From Rikenellaceae bacterium (lineage in GTDB: Bacteria; Bacteroidota; Bacteroidia; Bacteroidales; UBA932): DNA of 52,704 bases. The position numbers were made by a program, and so were the translations under genes. The DNA lies in NCBI GenBank assembly GCA_900771005.1, contig CAAGMI010000236.1:1-52704 (forward strand), read 5' to 3'. Shown here piece after piece: positions 10,801-18,831 of this stretch; position 1 is the first letter of the stretch; every line of letters begins with the position of its first letter. Under the pieces are notes generated by a model. The model worked only from the letters and a program-made list of their open reading frames with translations. It did no database searches and was not told the origin of the DNA.

Positions 10801-13800
10801 GCACACCTACCTGTGCCAATACTGCACTCCTTAAGTTGGACGACACCAAGGAACTCATCAACTTACTTAAGACTGGTACTAGCAAGCTCGTAGATGGTAC
10901 ATTTGATTTTGATGTGTTCAAGAATACTGATGCGTACCACACCATTGTTGAGATGGCTGTTACCCAGAGAGTGTACCAAGCTCTTGATACTGGTTGCGTT
11001 CCTGAAGTAGCACGTCTCACTAAGGACGCTATTACTGAGAACCGTTGGTTTATCAACAGAGAGTTACGTGACTCAAAGAACAGTATGACTGAGTACGCTC
11101 TTGACAAGATTACACGTAAGCTCGTTGAGGATGTACAGTTACAGCACAACTACGGTATCAAGAACCTTGACCTCAGAGGTATGAACCCTGGTGATACTAC
11201 TAGATACTGTAACAGTCCTGATGTTGTAGAGAACGTTGCGCGTATGCGTAAGTTATACGAGACAGACGAACTCTATAAAGAGTATATAAACGATGGTATC
11301 TTACCTGTATTCTTCAGTACTAACTGCGGTAAGAACGGTATGGGTAACCCTAGTGCTTATGCGTTCAGTACTCCTGGATATGGAGATACACATATGTTTA
11401 GACGTATTACCGAGATGCCAGCTAACGCTCACTATACTTACTACGGTATGGACGAGCAAACATTTAAGGATACGTACAGTGCACTTGCCAACAAGTACAC
11501 CTTCTCAGATGTCAGTGACGCAGACTTTGCGCGCCAGATGTACGACTACATTGATGGTGCTGTCAGATACGCTAGAGACAATGGCCTCCAGGTTAAGTTC
11601 GTAGGTTATAACAACAGCTCTGCATTCACTGACCAGAACAAGGTATTGCGTAACTTCTTTACAGAACAGAGCATACCTTACTCGTTCTCTGGCTTCCTTG
11701 ATATGGGTGATGTGCGCCGTGCAAAAGGTGGTGCTCAGATCCTGTGCGATGCAGACGTACAGGGAATCCGCCAGGGTGTACAGGAGATGATTAAAGAGTT
11801 TGCACAGTACGATGGGCGTAGTGGTGTTCTTCCTAAATGTGGCGTGTCTGCTGCACACGTGAAGAAATTCCCTGAGCAGTACCACGGACTGTACACTGCT
11901 TTTATGAACATTGAGCACAGTGTTAGAGCTACTATGGGAATGAAGTCCGGTGACCTTGGACACCTTATGTTTGACAAAGACGCACTCGTAGATATGATTA
12001 TGTCACTCAGTCCTTCTGGTAAGGCTGGTAAGTTCAACATCCGTCAGGTTATGGATATGGTTGACGAATCTGGTATGGTTGGTGTCAAGAAAGTCTACGA
12101 CCGTGAACTCTTTAATGCTTGGGGCGTTGATACAAGCAAGTTCAAGGCTAAGCTCATCAACAACCCATACGCACTTAATGGTGAAGAGAAATACGCACCT
12201 GCAGTCTTCCACGACATAGCAGATGTTTACAATACTGTTGAGAGACTTGACAGAGAGTACCAGAAGCTCAAGATGGCTGATAGACTTGTACACGGCATCC
12301 CTCAAGATGAACTGCGTGCAGTCAAGAGCTTCTTTGACAGCTGGACCTCTTCAGGTATTCCATACAGGATGCAGGACAAAGCGCACGTACTTGCTGGAGC
12401 ATTAGATAACGCAGTTAAGACTAACGACTATGGTAAGTTCTTATCAATCGTTAACTCTATGAAGTCCCTTATAGGACAGGCTCCAGAGATGAACAAGACC
12501 TTCTGGTACAACGTACGTTGCTTGTTTGGTGATGCTGTGCAGATACCACTTGCAGAACGCTCGTATATCCTCAGACAGATTGAGTGCGACACTGACATTA
12601 AGAACCTCCGTAGATTAACTCTTGACGATGCGATGTCTACTTGCAAACTAGCAGACAAGCGTAGAGTTGACCAGAAGCTCTTCGGCGTGTACAGCGCGCA
12701 GGATCTTCGTGTACAGACATTGTACAACGATGCTAGAGATATACTTGATAAGACCAGAGATATGTTCTTCAAGGACGTGCCTGAAGTTACTGACGACGTA
12801 TTAGACAACCCTGTACTTGTAGCACGTGCTCAGGAGAAACTGGGCCAGGCTTATAAGGCTCTTGAGAAAGATACCTCGTTCCGTAAGAACGCTATCAGAC
12901 AGGCTATTCAGACTATGGACGCTGACGAACAAGCGCAGTATATTCTGAGAAATGCTAACAACTGTTTGGTTGTTCAGGGTAAGGAGTTGAGTATCAAAGA
13001 GAGCGAGCTTATCAAGCATTACGTAACAGATAGTGGTGCACACGTATATTACGTTGATTGGCAGAAAGACACTGCCAAGACAAGTGCTTGGTTGCAGGGT
13101 AATGCGGTTAGAATAAGCGATGACCTTGAAAGTAAATCCGTACTATTCAACCAGATGCGCACATTGTCTCACAAAGCTATGGATGACACATTCGCTTGGA
13201 GTAACGGACACCGTATAACCCAGGACGATGTGTACAGGATTTGGGACAGCGTACACTTACCTGAAGGCGCTAGGTTTGATGTACCGGCGTTCAGGGAGAA
13301 CTACCACGAGATGTACAACTGTATGATTATTGGTACAGACAAGTTCACCAAAGTTTACGATCCACACGCTGGACGTACACTTCTTGAAGGTATGGCGTCT
13401 GGTATTCGTACAATCGATGAGCATTGCCAGAAAGCTAACGACTTGTTACTCTGTGCTACTTCAGACCGTAACAGCCTCAAGTACGCTATGGAGCATTACC
13501 AGGTCGGTGACCTCAAGACAGTTGTCAAGGAGCTTGACAAGGAGAATATGAAGCTGTACTTCTTCGACAAGAAAGGTTTCCCTGTTGAATGCACCAGACT
13601 TGAGTGGGCTAAACAGAACGCTGACCAAGTATTTGTACTTGACCAGTCCTCAGTAGCTCAGATACGAGACTTCTCTAGGGGAGTTGTGCGTAACAACAGA
13701 ATGGATAGCAACGCGCTCTGGGCCGGAGTTTACTGGGCCGGAGACGTGTACAGTACAACAATTCGTAACCTCAGAATTATGGGTATGCTGTTCTCTAACC

Positions 13801-16664
13801 TGCTTCCTGCTTCTGGTATTCGTAATGCGTACGATGCTTCACGTAAAGCAATAGCACAAGCTGGTTCAGCTGATATTATCCCATACTTGATGAGAGGTCC
13901 ACAGATGGATAAGGCCTACTCAGAAATAACTGCTATGATACTTGATAGTGGTTCCACTCTTGATAAGCGTGGTATCGAAACATTCTTTGAGACTTGTGGA
14001 GATAAGTTACCGCTTGACAAGCAGGCGTACTTAACACTCCACGCATTAGAGGGTGACGGTATCGTTGGTCTTGCTGACGAGCTTACAAAGACATTGCTCA
14101 ACCAGAATACACGTCTGTACAAAGAGTTTGAAGGAAGGTACAGCAAAGAGTTCGTTGATATGTGTGTGAAGAAATTTGCTCACGATGATAACGTTGCTTG
14201 GCTTAAGTTCGGACATAAAGACATTAACCGTCTTGAGTACGTGCAGAAGTTAACCGCTGATGAGCTTGAGGTGTACGGTAAGTACATCCACCAGGGATTT
14301 AAACCTGCACTCAACGAGGCAATCTTGAACAAGGGCGTACTTAACCCATTCAAGCTGGGCCGTAAAGTGTTTGATGGAGTAGAGGGTTCTACACGTAAAG
14401 CACTTGCAATGTACTTCGCTGATAGAGGTGAGAGCGTTGCATCCATCGCCAAGAAGATTACTGAGTCACAGTTTAACTACGCAGACTTCAGTAAGGGTGT
14501 GAACTTTATTGCACCATTCTCAGCGTTCAAGTGGTATAACATTAAGTTCTGGGCAGATACAGCTATGGCAAATCCACGCTTCACCAGCTTTGCTATTAAG
14601 CGTGCACGCGCCGGCGGATACCTGTACGGTGACGAAGAGTACGCTGAGCTCATACAGTGGCAGGTACAGCGCGACCGTTACCTCAACGATCCGTACACGT
14701 ACGACAGCTATACAGACGATGAGCTTACAGAATGGCTTGACACATACAAGCAGCGTATCGAAACCTACGATGGCTCAACGTTCCTTGACAATCACGGTTT
14801 ACCATTTGGTAACCACCACTTCATCAAGGACGGCGATTCATTCGCTACAATGTTCGACTGGATTGGTGACATCCTTGAGATGTGTGACTCGATCGGTACG
14901 GACAACGTGTACGAGGGATTGGGTGACGTCATTTACGACCCGTACGCTAACCTACTTGGAATGCTTATGACTGGTAACCTTGGCTTCCAGAAGGACGGTG
15001 TACTCACATTCGAGGAGGCGCGTGCACTTGCATCGTTCATCCCGTTTGTTGACTCACTCTGGAACGCAATATACAGAGACACACGTAATGGTTATCTCAA
15101 CGTAAAGACTCTTGCAGCTATTGGAGACGATAGCGTCTGGGCTGTACGAGAGGCTAAGGGTAAATGGTACGAGTACTTACTCGACTCTATCCCAGGAATG
15201 CCTGCGTTGATTGGTACGCGTAAGATACCTAGAGGTGACCTTCCTACAGAGTACAAGGCACTTTCTAGCTGGCAGATGAAGGGTGACCCTAGTACATACT
15301 TTGATTGGTACGGTATGTGTACAAAGTCTGGTATGAGCAGAGAAGCAGCTCTTGACTTCCTTGGCAAGTTGTGGAACGTTAAGAAGATCGATGCCTTGCA
15401 GTATAATTCTGAGGCACTTGCTGACACGATTATGTACCTCCTCAACAGAGGGTACGATCCGGATCAGGTACTCAAGATGCTCAGTAACCGTGCAGATGTA
15501 CGCTGGATCTCTGAGGCTTCACCATCAGGACTTACTACTGCAGAGTTCAAGAACAGAATGCAGCTTATCCTGTTCAACTACAATTACGAGCAGTTACCTG
15601 ATTACTTGAAGTACGGTGACTACGCTGACGTACTTGCTTGGTACGAAGAGCAGGGCTACTCAAAGATGGAAGCTCGCACGCTTATGAACAAGCAGCACCC
15701 ATACATTGACCCAGAGGGCAACATACAGTTTATGTCTGACTACGACTACGCAGCGTACCTCAAACGAGAAGACGACGCGTACGCTAAGTACTGGGAGCTC
15801 TTACCTAAGTGTGCACGGTACGACACTGGATGCAACGTGTACAAAGCAGTTAGCGAACTGCGTAAGCAAAGACACTGGACAGCTGAGCAAGCACTGAAGT
15901 ACATCCTAGATAACAACGTGTACTGGGATAATATTAGAGGCGGCCTCAGACGGTTCACCTCTTCAGAAATAACTGCGTTGAACGAGAAGAACGATAGAGA
16001 CTTCCATAGTTGGTGGGATTCTCTACCTAACTTCATCAAGTACACTAAAGGTTTGTACGCAAAGACTGCAGACTGGATGAAGAAGATCGGTATCAGCACT
16101 GAGCTCTCAAGAGAGCTTATGAAGATGGGCATCTACTACGACGGTATGCAGCAGCACTTTAAGCTCTGTGATACTTACAGTGACAATGGTATTAAGAAGC
16201 AGTGGCCTAAGCGAGAGCGTAGACCTTGGATAAATTACGGTAAACGTAAGTGGAAGAAGTGGCACAACTGGGGTGGAAGGCGCTGGAGACGTTGGAAGAA
16301 ATGGAAGCGTAGAAACTGGGTAACCTGGGGGCCTAAGCCTAAGGTCAGAAAGACCCGCAAGACTAAGTGGCATCCTAAGAGGTTGTTCCCTCAGCACTGC
16401 TACGCACACAACGTATATCGTCTCGACATACGTAAGTTCCGTAGGATGAAGCCACAGACTATGAAGTCAGCTACCACAATGAGCCTACCAGCAGTTGGAG
16501 GCAACAGACGTAACGCATATAATCAGCAGTACGCTAAATACGGCCTGAGTAGAATGACAATGCGTAGTGGAGTGTGGCGCGGACAGAATAGTCCATCTAC
16601 AACTAGACTAAGACGTAACATAGTACAAAATACTGGTTCTGCTCAGTACTACAGGCATTGGTAG
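4866..16664 (+). CDS. Giant internal virion protein, 3,932 aa
   Basis: The start is ATG 4866 after GGAGGG; an open frame continues to 4554 but overlaps the previous gene and lacks a ribosome site. The protein has a Ser-tract linker (about residues 65-105), a long Ala/Lys/Glu/Gln coiled coil (about 105-215), then more than 3,500 residues of mainly helical sequence. The C-terminus is extremely rich in Trp, Arg and Lys (16195-16380). It takes 22% of the genome and closes the late block. It is most likely an ejected DNA-injection protein that may span the envelope. I cannot identify an enzymatic domain; peptidoglycan hydrolase, polymerase or toxin domains remain possible. Confidence 0.8.
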   Translation: MAKVHSSIEDFLRALNRCPLVVPISAGNSGRNGMPSNVKPKENKVSGKDSIASKPSNPAPYSPPSNSSSSSSSSSSSSSSSSSKKKSSSSSSSSSSSAAATAAAKKAAEEAARKEAERQARIAEQNARAKAVADATAKANAERALQAQRAAAEQAARLQEQQAKIAANQQQIAKQQAQQKAQDLIQQQKVAAAKAAAAAEAERKRKQEQAAAQASRSGMNGMPSNVTQHVTNLESGKDTTASSSSESATAGNYSPSGKTATHYTGSSDTGGYYAAQQAKVKAGIEDSNGKRLVINYQDYEMYEQALLNIIRNMGLDKINSQPHDDDFMKRLQDAEKRAYKIAFGDRTVLPKEVQDAIYQTSEDLKAAAAAIAERRASADADYNTQKVLTSNVQLARANTKLNYVKDAIKLPPPEQAWYWQDGVKETGLNVYQLRAQCVDHNCTVDEYVANRALLDAHPGWDLKELRYFSFTTMNADTAGALLANDLNYVQICVVPGDDGQHTMSSGHLAIGQEFLGTDYTGVAYMNIVTGEIIRVKNADDKPEWYKQQERKAKANEALATYYINKGERLSNQAHELVKYTDIEDAFIRAMKNNGRSASEIEQLLDVPKQLYEWSEAQYNDLIQQANEAFAKAQEYDAIRIAAEDAVKSEKSHYASDSWQAHEQEVYTNMIEYSAQIDSAARALEDSMNAISESDSIADIVRGLLVRTKANNVASVSEAFSPKARIARALDDVEWLAKSFGEYWKNSAFSGVATVLEQTKADKEEYYTLRNELFKAGRIEDSAAVQYNSKFWNYAIAYVATPLLKSLSEDLDAVLNATTKPVVLGDLAYENYNVLTDNAYTRYLREQCGSNPTRWEVTKATWRYLNNADGQGHGGYVDTYQDAMSRGQQSMYTEGQAMMVDLVVDLIIDPLNWVSFGADSAASSLTDALAKNTDDVIRKVSADLGIKLSDDEAKAIIASVRKGAKRAIKDQGLDGAVEQITKIVRESLDSRIVSTLADVTGGAAAHESKLILKEAASTVADGIKWDGKFADAVNNALNLSMRDLRAANTAEARAFKTASTVIDLNRNLDQMQAVITKLNFAGVVYPVKALSKTIKYTREVLKTGDFVTGTLLNSTFCKILANFKPAKTSSEITAMIKSFDDELKLLPKEESLAEQIVVDLVEDSYNCIVHDFQERLEGVFKAEREFISGVPTTSDEFVNTILKNYDNAELLSLADELEEAIRDCPVDKYKKQLNDMRNRVIKQAAERDGRVLDLITKEVEKVKRASSQITNFFEHEDKISQKYGVYVTGFDDAGKPITTTIKDGDVIPKGAALQHTYTKDDYYIKGWNYTDKQQAGADAQKMFEEQLKDSDILNAEACFDYYNRTTEAIKTRIEKGRAFGRSNVELGTAAQVQRERAISEVKDIIDNFNQLSAKLETMNKQLSEGVRRADITKELHDARNDIDYIMKFVNTKSKSIKGMLDSVSNTGMSPEANQLTRAIDRASDMTAQSFRDLKSTLNHVSTADNVEELAQARALVDKLDVMRSHINKQSRRVGNKWNTKAHPETNKAWGAYREALLRGANKDELDACRSRILAAQDLDKATNSKDRVKAIAERLKESGVVQGSVYGRMTVGDVTYDVVYTGKADRFILADPALSGEIKSWTYSDLWNHYGRDFGPNTLDPSVQDRYAKELMDNPNEYARFGAERFMTFEPTVKLVPVEGDEIIWRYIDQYNKVMDNYKVMYNETLDSLRESIKSLGWKKAGFKSRETIEMYNTYQLMREAIRNATRQLDSVENKIFSKLQPLNKTLTEASQSFFNLALITNIMESKVTNLHVWEDLEYLSKAYDDIRQAWNIELVGYGGKSQSKAHANFFSAFSRSAINPKGEKRVMLDSTYVLCQKLKNGYIPTMDALVATLTEARQDLFNRLVGHTPLDSFHLYDNKLLQQVGPVKRATVSDFTAAVTSQLGLSNGDDARAIVNRVLTEHADDIDFESAQTVYRFASTPTCANTALLKLDDTKELINLLKTGTSKLVDGTFDFDVFKNTDAYHTIVEMAVTQRVYQALDTGCVPEVARLTKDAITENRWFINRELRDSKNSMTEYALDKITRKLVEDVQLQHNYGIKNLDLRGMNPGDTTRYCNSPDVVENVARMRKLYETDELYKEYINDGILPVFFSTNCGKNGMGNPSAYAFSTPGYGDTHMFRRITEMPANAHYTYYGMDEQTFKDTYSALANKYTFSDVSDADFARQMYDYIDGAVRYARDNGLQVKFVGYNNSSAFTDQNKVLRNFFTEQSIPYSFSGFLDMGDVRRAKGGAQILCDADVQGIRQGVQEMIKEFAQYDGRSGVLPKCGVSAAHVKKFPEQYHGLYTAFMNIEHSVRATMGMKSGDLGHLMFDKDALVDMIMSLSPSGKAGKFNIRQVMDMVDESGMVGVKKVYDRELFNAWGVDTSKFKAKLINNPYALNGEEKYAPAVFHDIADVYNTVERLDREYQKLKMADRLVHGIPQDELRAVKSFFDSWTSSGIPYRMQDKAHVLAGALDNAVKTNDYGKFLSIVNSMKSLIGQAPEMNKTFWYNVRCLFGDAVQIPLAERSYILRQIECDTDIKNLRRLTLDDAMSTCKLADKRRVDQKLFGVYSAQDLRVQTLYNDARDILDKTRDMFFKDVPEVTDDVLDNPVLVARAQEKLGQAYKALEKDTSFRKNAIRQAIQTMDADEQAQYILRNANNCLVVQGKELSIKESELIKHYVTDSGAHVYYVDWQKDTAKTSAWLQGNAVRISDDLESKSVLFNQMRTLSHKAMDDTFAWSNGHRITQDDVYRIWDSVHLPEGARFDVPAFRENYHEMYNCMIIGTDKFTKVYDPHAGRTLLEGMASGIRTIDEHCQKANDLLLCATSDRNSLKYAMEHYQVGDLKTVVKELDKENMKLYFFDKKGFPVECTRLEWAKQNADQVFVLDQSSVAQIRDFSRGVVRNNRMDSNALWAGVYWAGDVYSTTIRNLRIMGMLFSNLLPASGIRNAYDASRKAIAQAGSADIIPYLMRGPQMDKAYSEITAMILDSGSTLDKRGIETFFETCGDKLPLDKQAYLTLHALEGDGIVGLADELTKTLLNQNTRLYKEFEGRYSKEFVDMCVKKFAHDDNVAWLKFGHKDINRLEYVQKLTADELEVYGKYIHQGFKPALNEAILNKGVLNPFKLGRKVFDGVEGSTRKALAMYFADRGESVASIAKKITESQFNYADFSKGVNFIAPFSAFKWYNIKFWADTAMANPRFTSFAIKRARAGGYLYGDEEYAELIQWQVQRDRYLNDPYTYDSYTDDELTEWLDTYKQRIETYDGSTFLDNHGLPFGNHHFIKDGDSFATMFDWIGDILEMCDSIGTDNVYEGLGDVIYDPYANLLGMLMTGNLGFQKDGVLTFEEARALASFIPFVDSLWNAIYRDTRNGYLNVKTLAAIGDDSVWAVREAKGKWYEYLLDSIPGMPALIGTRKIPRGDLPTEYKALSSWQMKGDPSTYFDWYGMCTKSGMSREAALDFLGKLWNVKKIDALQYNSEALADTIMYLLNRGYDPDQVLKMLSNRADVRWISEASPSGLTTAEFKNRMQLILFNYNYEQLPDYLKYGDYADVLAWYEEQGYSKMEARTLMNKQHPYIDPEGNIQFMSDYDYAAYLKREDDAYAKYWELLPKCARYDTGCNVYKAVSELRKQRHWTAEQALKYILDNNVYWDNIRGGLRRFTSSEITALNEKNDRDFHSWWDSLPNFIKYTKGLYAKTADWMKKIGISTELSRELMKMGIYYDGMQQHFKLCDTYSDNGIKKQWPKRERRPWINYGKRKWKKWHNWGGRRWRRWKKWKRRNWVTWGPKPKVRKTRKTKWHPKRLFPQHCYAHNVYRLDIRKFRRMKPQTMKSATTMSLPAVGGNRRNAYNQQYAKYGLSRMTMRSGVWRGQNSPSTTRLRRNIVQNTGSAQYYRHW
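5063..5104 (+). repeat. TTCTAG hexamer tandem repeat in the Ser-tract of the giant gene
   Basis: Seven consecutive 6-base units, six exact and one (5093-5098) with a single change, encode alternating Ser codons. Further Ser codons follow to about 5155. Unit gain or loss would keep the frame and only change the linker length. Confidence 0.9.
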
Positions 16665-16670
16665 AGCGAC

Positions 16671-16703
16671 AAAAAAAGGGAGAGACAATTAAGTCTCTCC
16701 CTT
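16671..16703. terminator. Intrinsic terminator between converging blocks
   Basis: An 11-bp perfect stem (AAGGGAGAGAC, 16676-16686, with its complement at 16693-16703) closes a 6-base loop. On the minus strand it is followed by a run of seven T, a clear intrinsic terminator for the replication operon. In the plus direction the tail is weaker. The stop codon of the minus-strand nuclease gene lies in the loop. Confidence 0.85.
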
Positions 16704-17429
16704 GATTACTTTCCAGGCTTCTGCTGATTTACATTCAAGTGAGCCGCAGATGTTCTGGTCTCTATAAACTTTGAATACTAAGAGCTGCCAGCCCTTATCG
16801 AACAGTGCAGCCAGGTAACCGAACGGTGCATTCAGGGCTAGCATCTGCTGCTGTACCTGCGTGTAGTAGTACGGTGGAATGCCACAATGCTCTGCACTCT
16901 TCAGGATATATTGTTTCATATCCTGGATTGGTACACTCTGCGGCATATACCCGCGATCGCTTGGTTTGTCAATAGCTGCCTGTCTATTCCAGTACTTGTT
17001 AGCAAATGGACTAACGTACTTCGCTTCTACTGGTATGAGCATATCAGAGATGCGTAGGACACCATCAAAGTTCGTAGTTAGCTGTGGACAAGCACGCAGT
17101 CTATACTGAGAATCTGGCTTGTAGACTTCGCGTCCAAAGAACTCAGATGCTTTGCTCAGGATGAGCGGCTCAAGGTCAGCTCCCTTTCTGACGTTCTCTT
17201 TGTCCCCTACCGCTAACTCCTCTTCAGTAACTACTGCGCTCATCTTCTTTGTGAGAAGCTCTGGCAGTGTTTCATACGGATTAACTCCTAAAATGATTGA
17301 ACTGTCGGAAGCCCCGAAGCCATTGCGACGGAGTTTAATAAACAATTCCTTGTCATTCTTCGCTGCTTCGTATGCTTCTGGATTATCTATGTCAACCGGT
17401 GCAAGTAGTGTGATTTCTGTATCATTCAT
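16689..17429 (-). CDS. YqaJ-type viral recombinase/5'-3' exonuclease
   Basis: The 246-residue protein shows the YqaJ/lambda-exonuclease (PD-(D/E)xK) layout: GFGASDSS plus GVNPYE near residues 38-52, an acidic helix, FDGVL near residue 120, VEAKYV near residue 134 and a YTQVQQQ helix after it. Such nucleases resect double-stranded DNA for single-strand annealing recombination or genome processing. It is the last gene of the leftward block. Its start overlaps the stop of a small Cys-rich gene. Confidence 0.85.
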   Translation of the reverse strand: MNDTEITLLAPVDIDNPEAYEAAKNDKELFIKLRRNGFGASDSSIILGVNPYETLPELLTKKMSAVVTEEELAVGDKENVRKGADLEPLILSKASEFFGREVYKPDSQYRLRACPQLTTNFDGVLRISDMLIPVEAKYVSPFANKYWNRQAAIDKPSDRGYMPQSVPIQDMKQYILKSAEHCGIPPYYYTQVQQQMLALNAPFGYLAALFDKGWQLLVFKVYRDQNICGSLECKSAEAWKVIKGET

Positions 17430-17508
17430 TTTTCTCTCCTTTCGGACAACCTGCGCACTGGTGACCTATACAATGCGTACCTTCGTATGGTGGATATGGA
17501 CATTTCAT
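17422..17508 (-). CDS. Small Cys/His-rich protein, 28 aa
   Basis: This short frame starts at ATG 17508, seven bases after GGAGG, and its stop overlaps the start of the nuclease gene (17429). It encodes four Cys and two His in 28 residues, with a C-x2-H-x-C-x2-C cluster that could hold one zinc ion. The ribosome site and tight coupling support a real gene. Function unknown. Confidence 0.6.
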   Translation of the reverse strand: MKCPYPPYEGTHCIGHQCAGCPKGEKNE

Positions 17509-17509
17509 A

Positions 17510-18037
17510 CTATCTACCTCCATTTTCAAATACGCTAAAGTGTGTGGCGTGACGAATACTGTCTCTTATGTGGTCGTTTGTGATACGTCCTGCGGCGAAT
17601 AACTTATCCCCTTTGGACTCTAGTATATGTTTGCGTACAAGTATTTCATCTGTCCACCTTTTCTTAGCTGTTACTGCGTTGCGTGTGAAGTACTCCATAT
17701 GTGCTGTCATACACCAATACTCGAGTACTCCTAGTAGTCTAGGTGTCTCCATCTTTGAGAGACTCTGTTCTCTACTTCTGTTAGGATAGAGAACGTAGTC
17801 CTCAATGGATAATACTTTTAATGGTTTATATTTCAATCGCATCTGTTGTATTAGACGGATGTGCGCTTGGTGGTACTCTGTTCTACTCTTGAAGTCGCGT
17901 GCGGAAATATCTCCGCACTCGACTATTTCAAGAGTGTCACAATCTTGGACACACCAACCAGTAGTTCCATACCCTTCTTCGAAGTTTCCTGACGGATCCA
18001 TTCCTAGAACGTATTTATGCTTAGTTGATGACTTCAT
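17510..18037 (-). CDS. RuvC-like Holliday junction resolvase (RNase H fold)
   Basis: ATG 18037 overlaps the upstream stop by one base (TAATG); an upstream in-frame TTG at 18070 is less likely. The 175-residue protein has GMDPSG with an acidic residue on strand 1 (D14), a GTTGW strand, SIEDYVL with a central Glu, and a C-terminal NDHIRDSIRHA helix. These acidic positions match the D-E-D(D) metal site of RuvC-type resolvases. Likely role: resolving branched replication or recombination DNA before packaging. Confidence 0.75.
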   Translation of the reverse strand: MKSSTKHKYVLGMDPSGNFEEGYGTTGWCVQDCDTLEIVECGDISARDFKSRTEYHQAHIRLIQQMRLKYKPLKVLSIEDYVLYPNRSREQSLSKMETPRLLGVLEYWCMTAHMEYFTRNAVTAKKRWTDEILVRKHILESKGDKLFAAGRITNDHIRDSIRHATHFSVFENGGR

Positions 18038-18816
18038 TACATTACTACCCTCGCTACTCGCTTTGGACAAGAAAGGAGTATTACAGGTGACGCTGTAGCA
18101 CTTGGCTTCATTCCGTACAACTCTGCGTACTCTTCATAGTTCAATGTAGCGGATGCGTTTACAAACAACTGGTCTTTCTGTACAGCCGCTGAGTCCAAGT
18201 AATTAACTTCAAAGAAAGACTCAACGAATGACAGAGGAGCGTGTGTATGCCCTGTGACAACTATGTCAGAGTTTATAATGCTTCCTCGTCTCTGTAGACC
18301 GTTTGCTTTACCTCCTACTGTTCTACCTCCGTTTCCGTCACCGTGTGTCATATACAATGTGTAGCACATACGTAAATGCTTTCCGTGACTTCCACGGTCA
18401 CCAAATCTTATGAATAGCAGACACGCACAATAGTCGTAATTATCTGCTAAACCCAGTTCACTTGCGAAGATCCATCCAAGATCGACACCGTCTGTCTTAT
18501 ATGACCGGCGCTCGTGGTTACCTGAACAGATACCAAGGATCTTATCTTTGATAGGCTCGAAGGTCTTTACTGCTAGCTGTATCTGTTGCATTGGTGTAAG
18601 GGCTTCCTCATACACATCACCTACACTCGTCTTGGTGCTATTGTTCATTAAGTCACCAAGTATAATGCAGTATGTTTCCGGATCATTCTTTACACGTTCA
18701 ATGCGCTCTTTGATTAGTTCGTAGTTACACTTCTTAGAACCTAAATGTAAGTCACTGAATATTTCAATCTTCAGTTCCTTGATTGTCTGTGGTAACGTAC
18801 ATTTGATAGTCTTCAT
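18037..18816 (-). CDS. Calcineurin-like metallophosphoesterase
   Basis: All five metal-binding blocks are present in order in 259 residues: SDLHLGS (D22, H24), LGDLMN, SGNHER, THGDGNG and GHTHAP. The family includes nucleases such as Mre11/SbcD and phosphatases. Within a replication and recombination operon, a DNA- or nucleotide-directed activity is likely, but the substrate cannot be read from sequence. Confidence 0.9.
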   Translation of the reverse strand: MKTIKCTLPQTIKELKIEIFSDLHLGSKKCNYELIKERIERVKNDPETYCIILGDLMNNSTKTSVGDVYEEALTPMQQIQLAVKTFEPIKDKILGICSGNHERRSYKTDGVDLGWIFASELGLADNYDYCACLLFIRFGDRGSHGKHLRMCYTLYMTHGDGNGGRTVGGKANGLQRRGSIINSDIVVTGHTHAPLSFVESFFEVNYLDSAAVQKDQLFVNASATLNYEEYAELYGMKPSATASPVILLSCPKRVARVVM

Positions 18817-18831
18817 CAGGCTATGTCTCCT

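Noticed and set aside
10610..11149. Minus-strand frame of 179 codons within the giant gene
   Set aside because: No ribosome site, opposite to a clear gene, and a composition expected of an antisense shadow.
4866..16664. Virion RNA polymerase like N4
   Set aside because: The N4-type capsid and the hairpins made this tempting, but I could not find polymerase motifs in the giant protein, and the hairpins here are far longer than N4 promoters.
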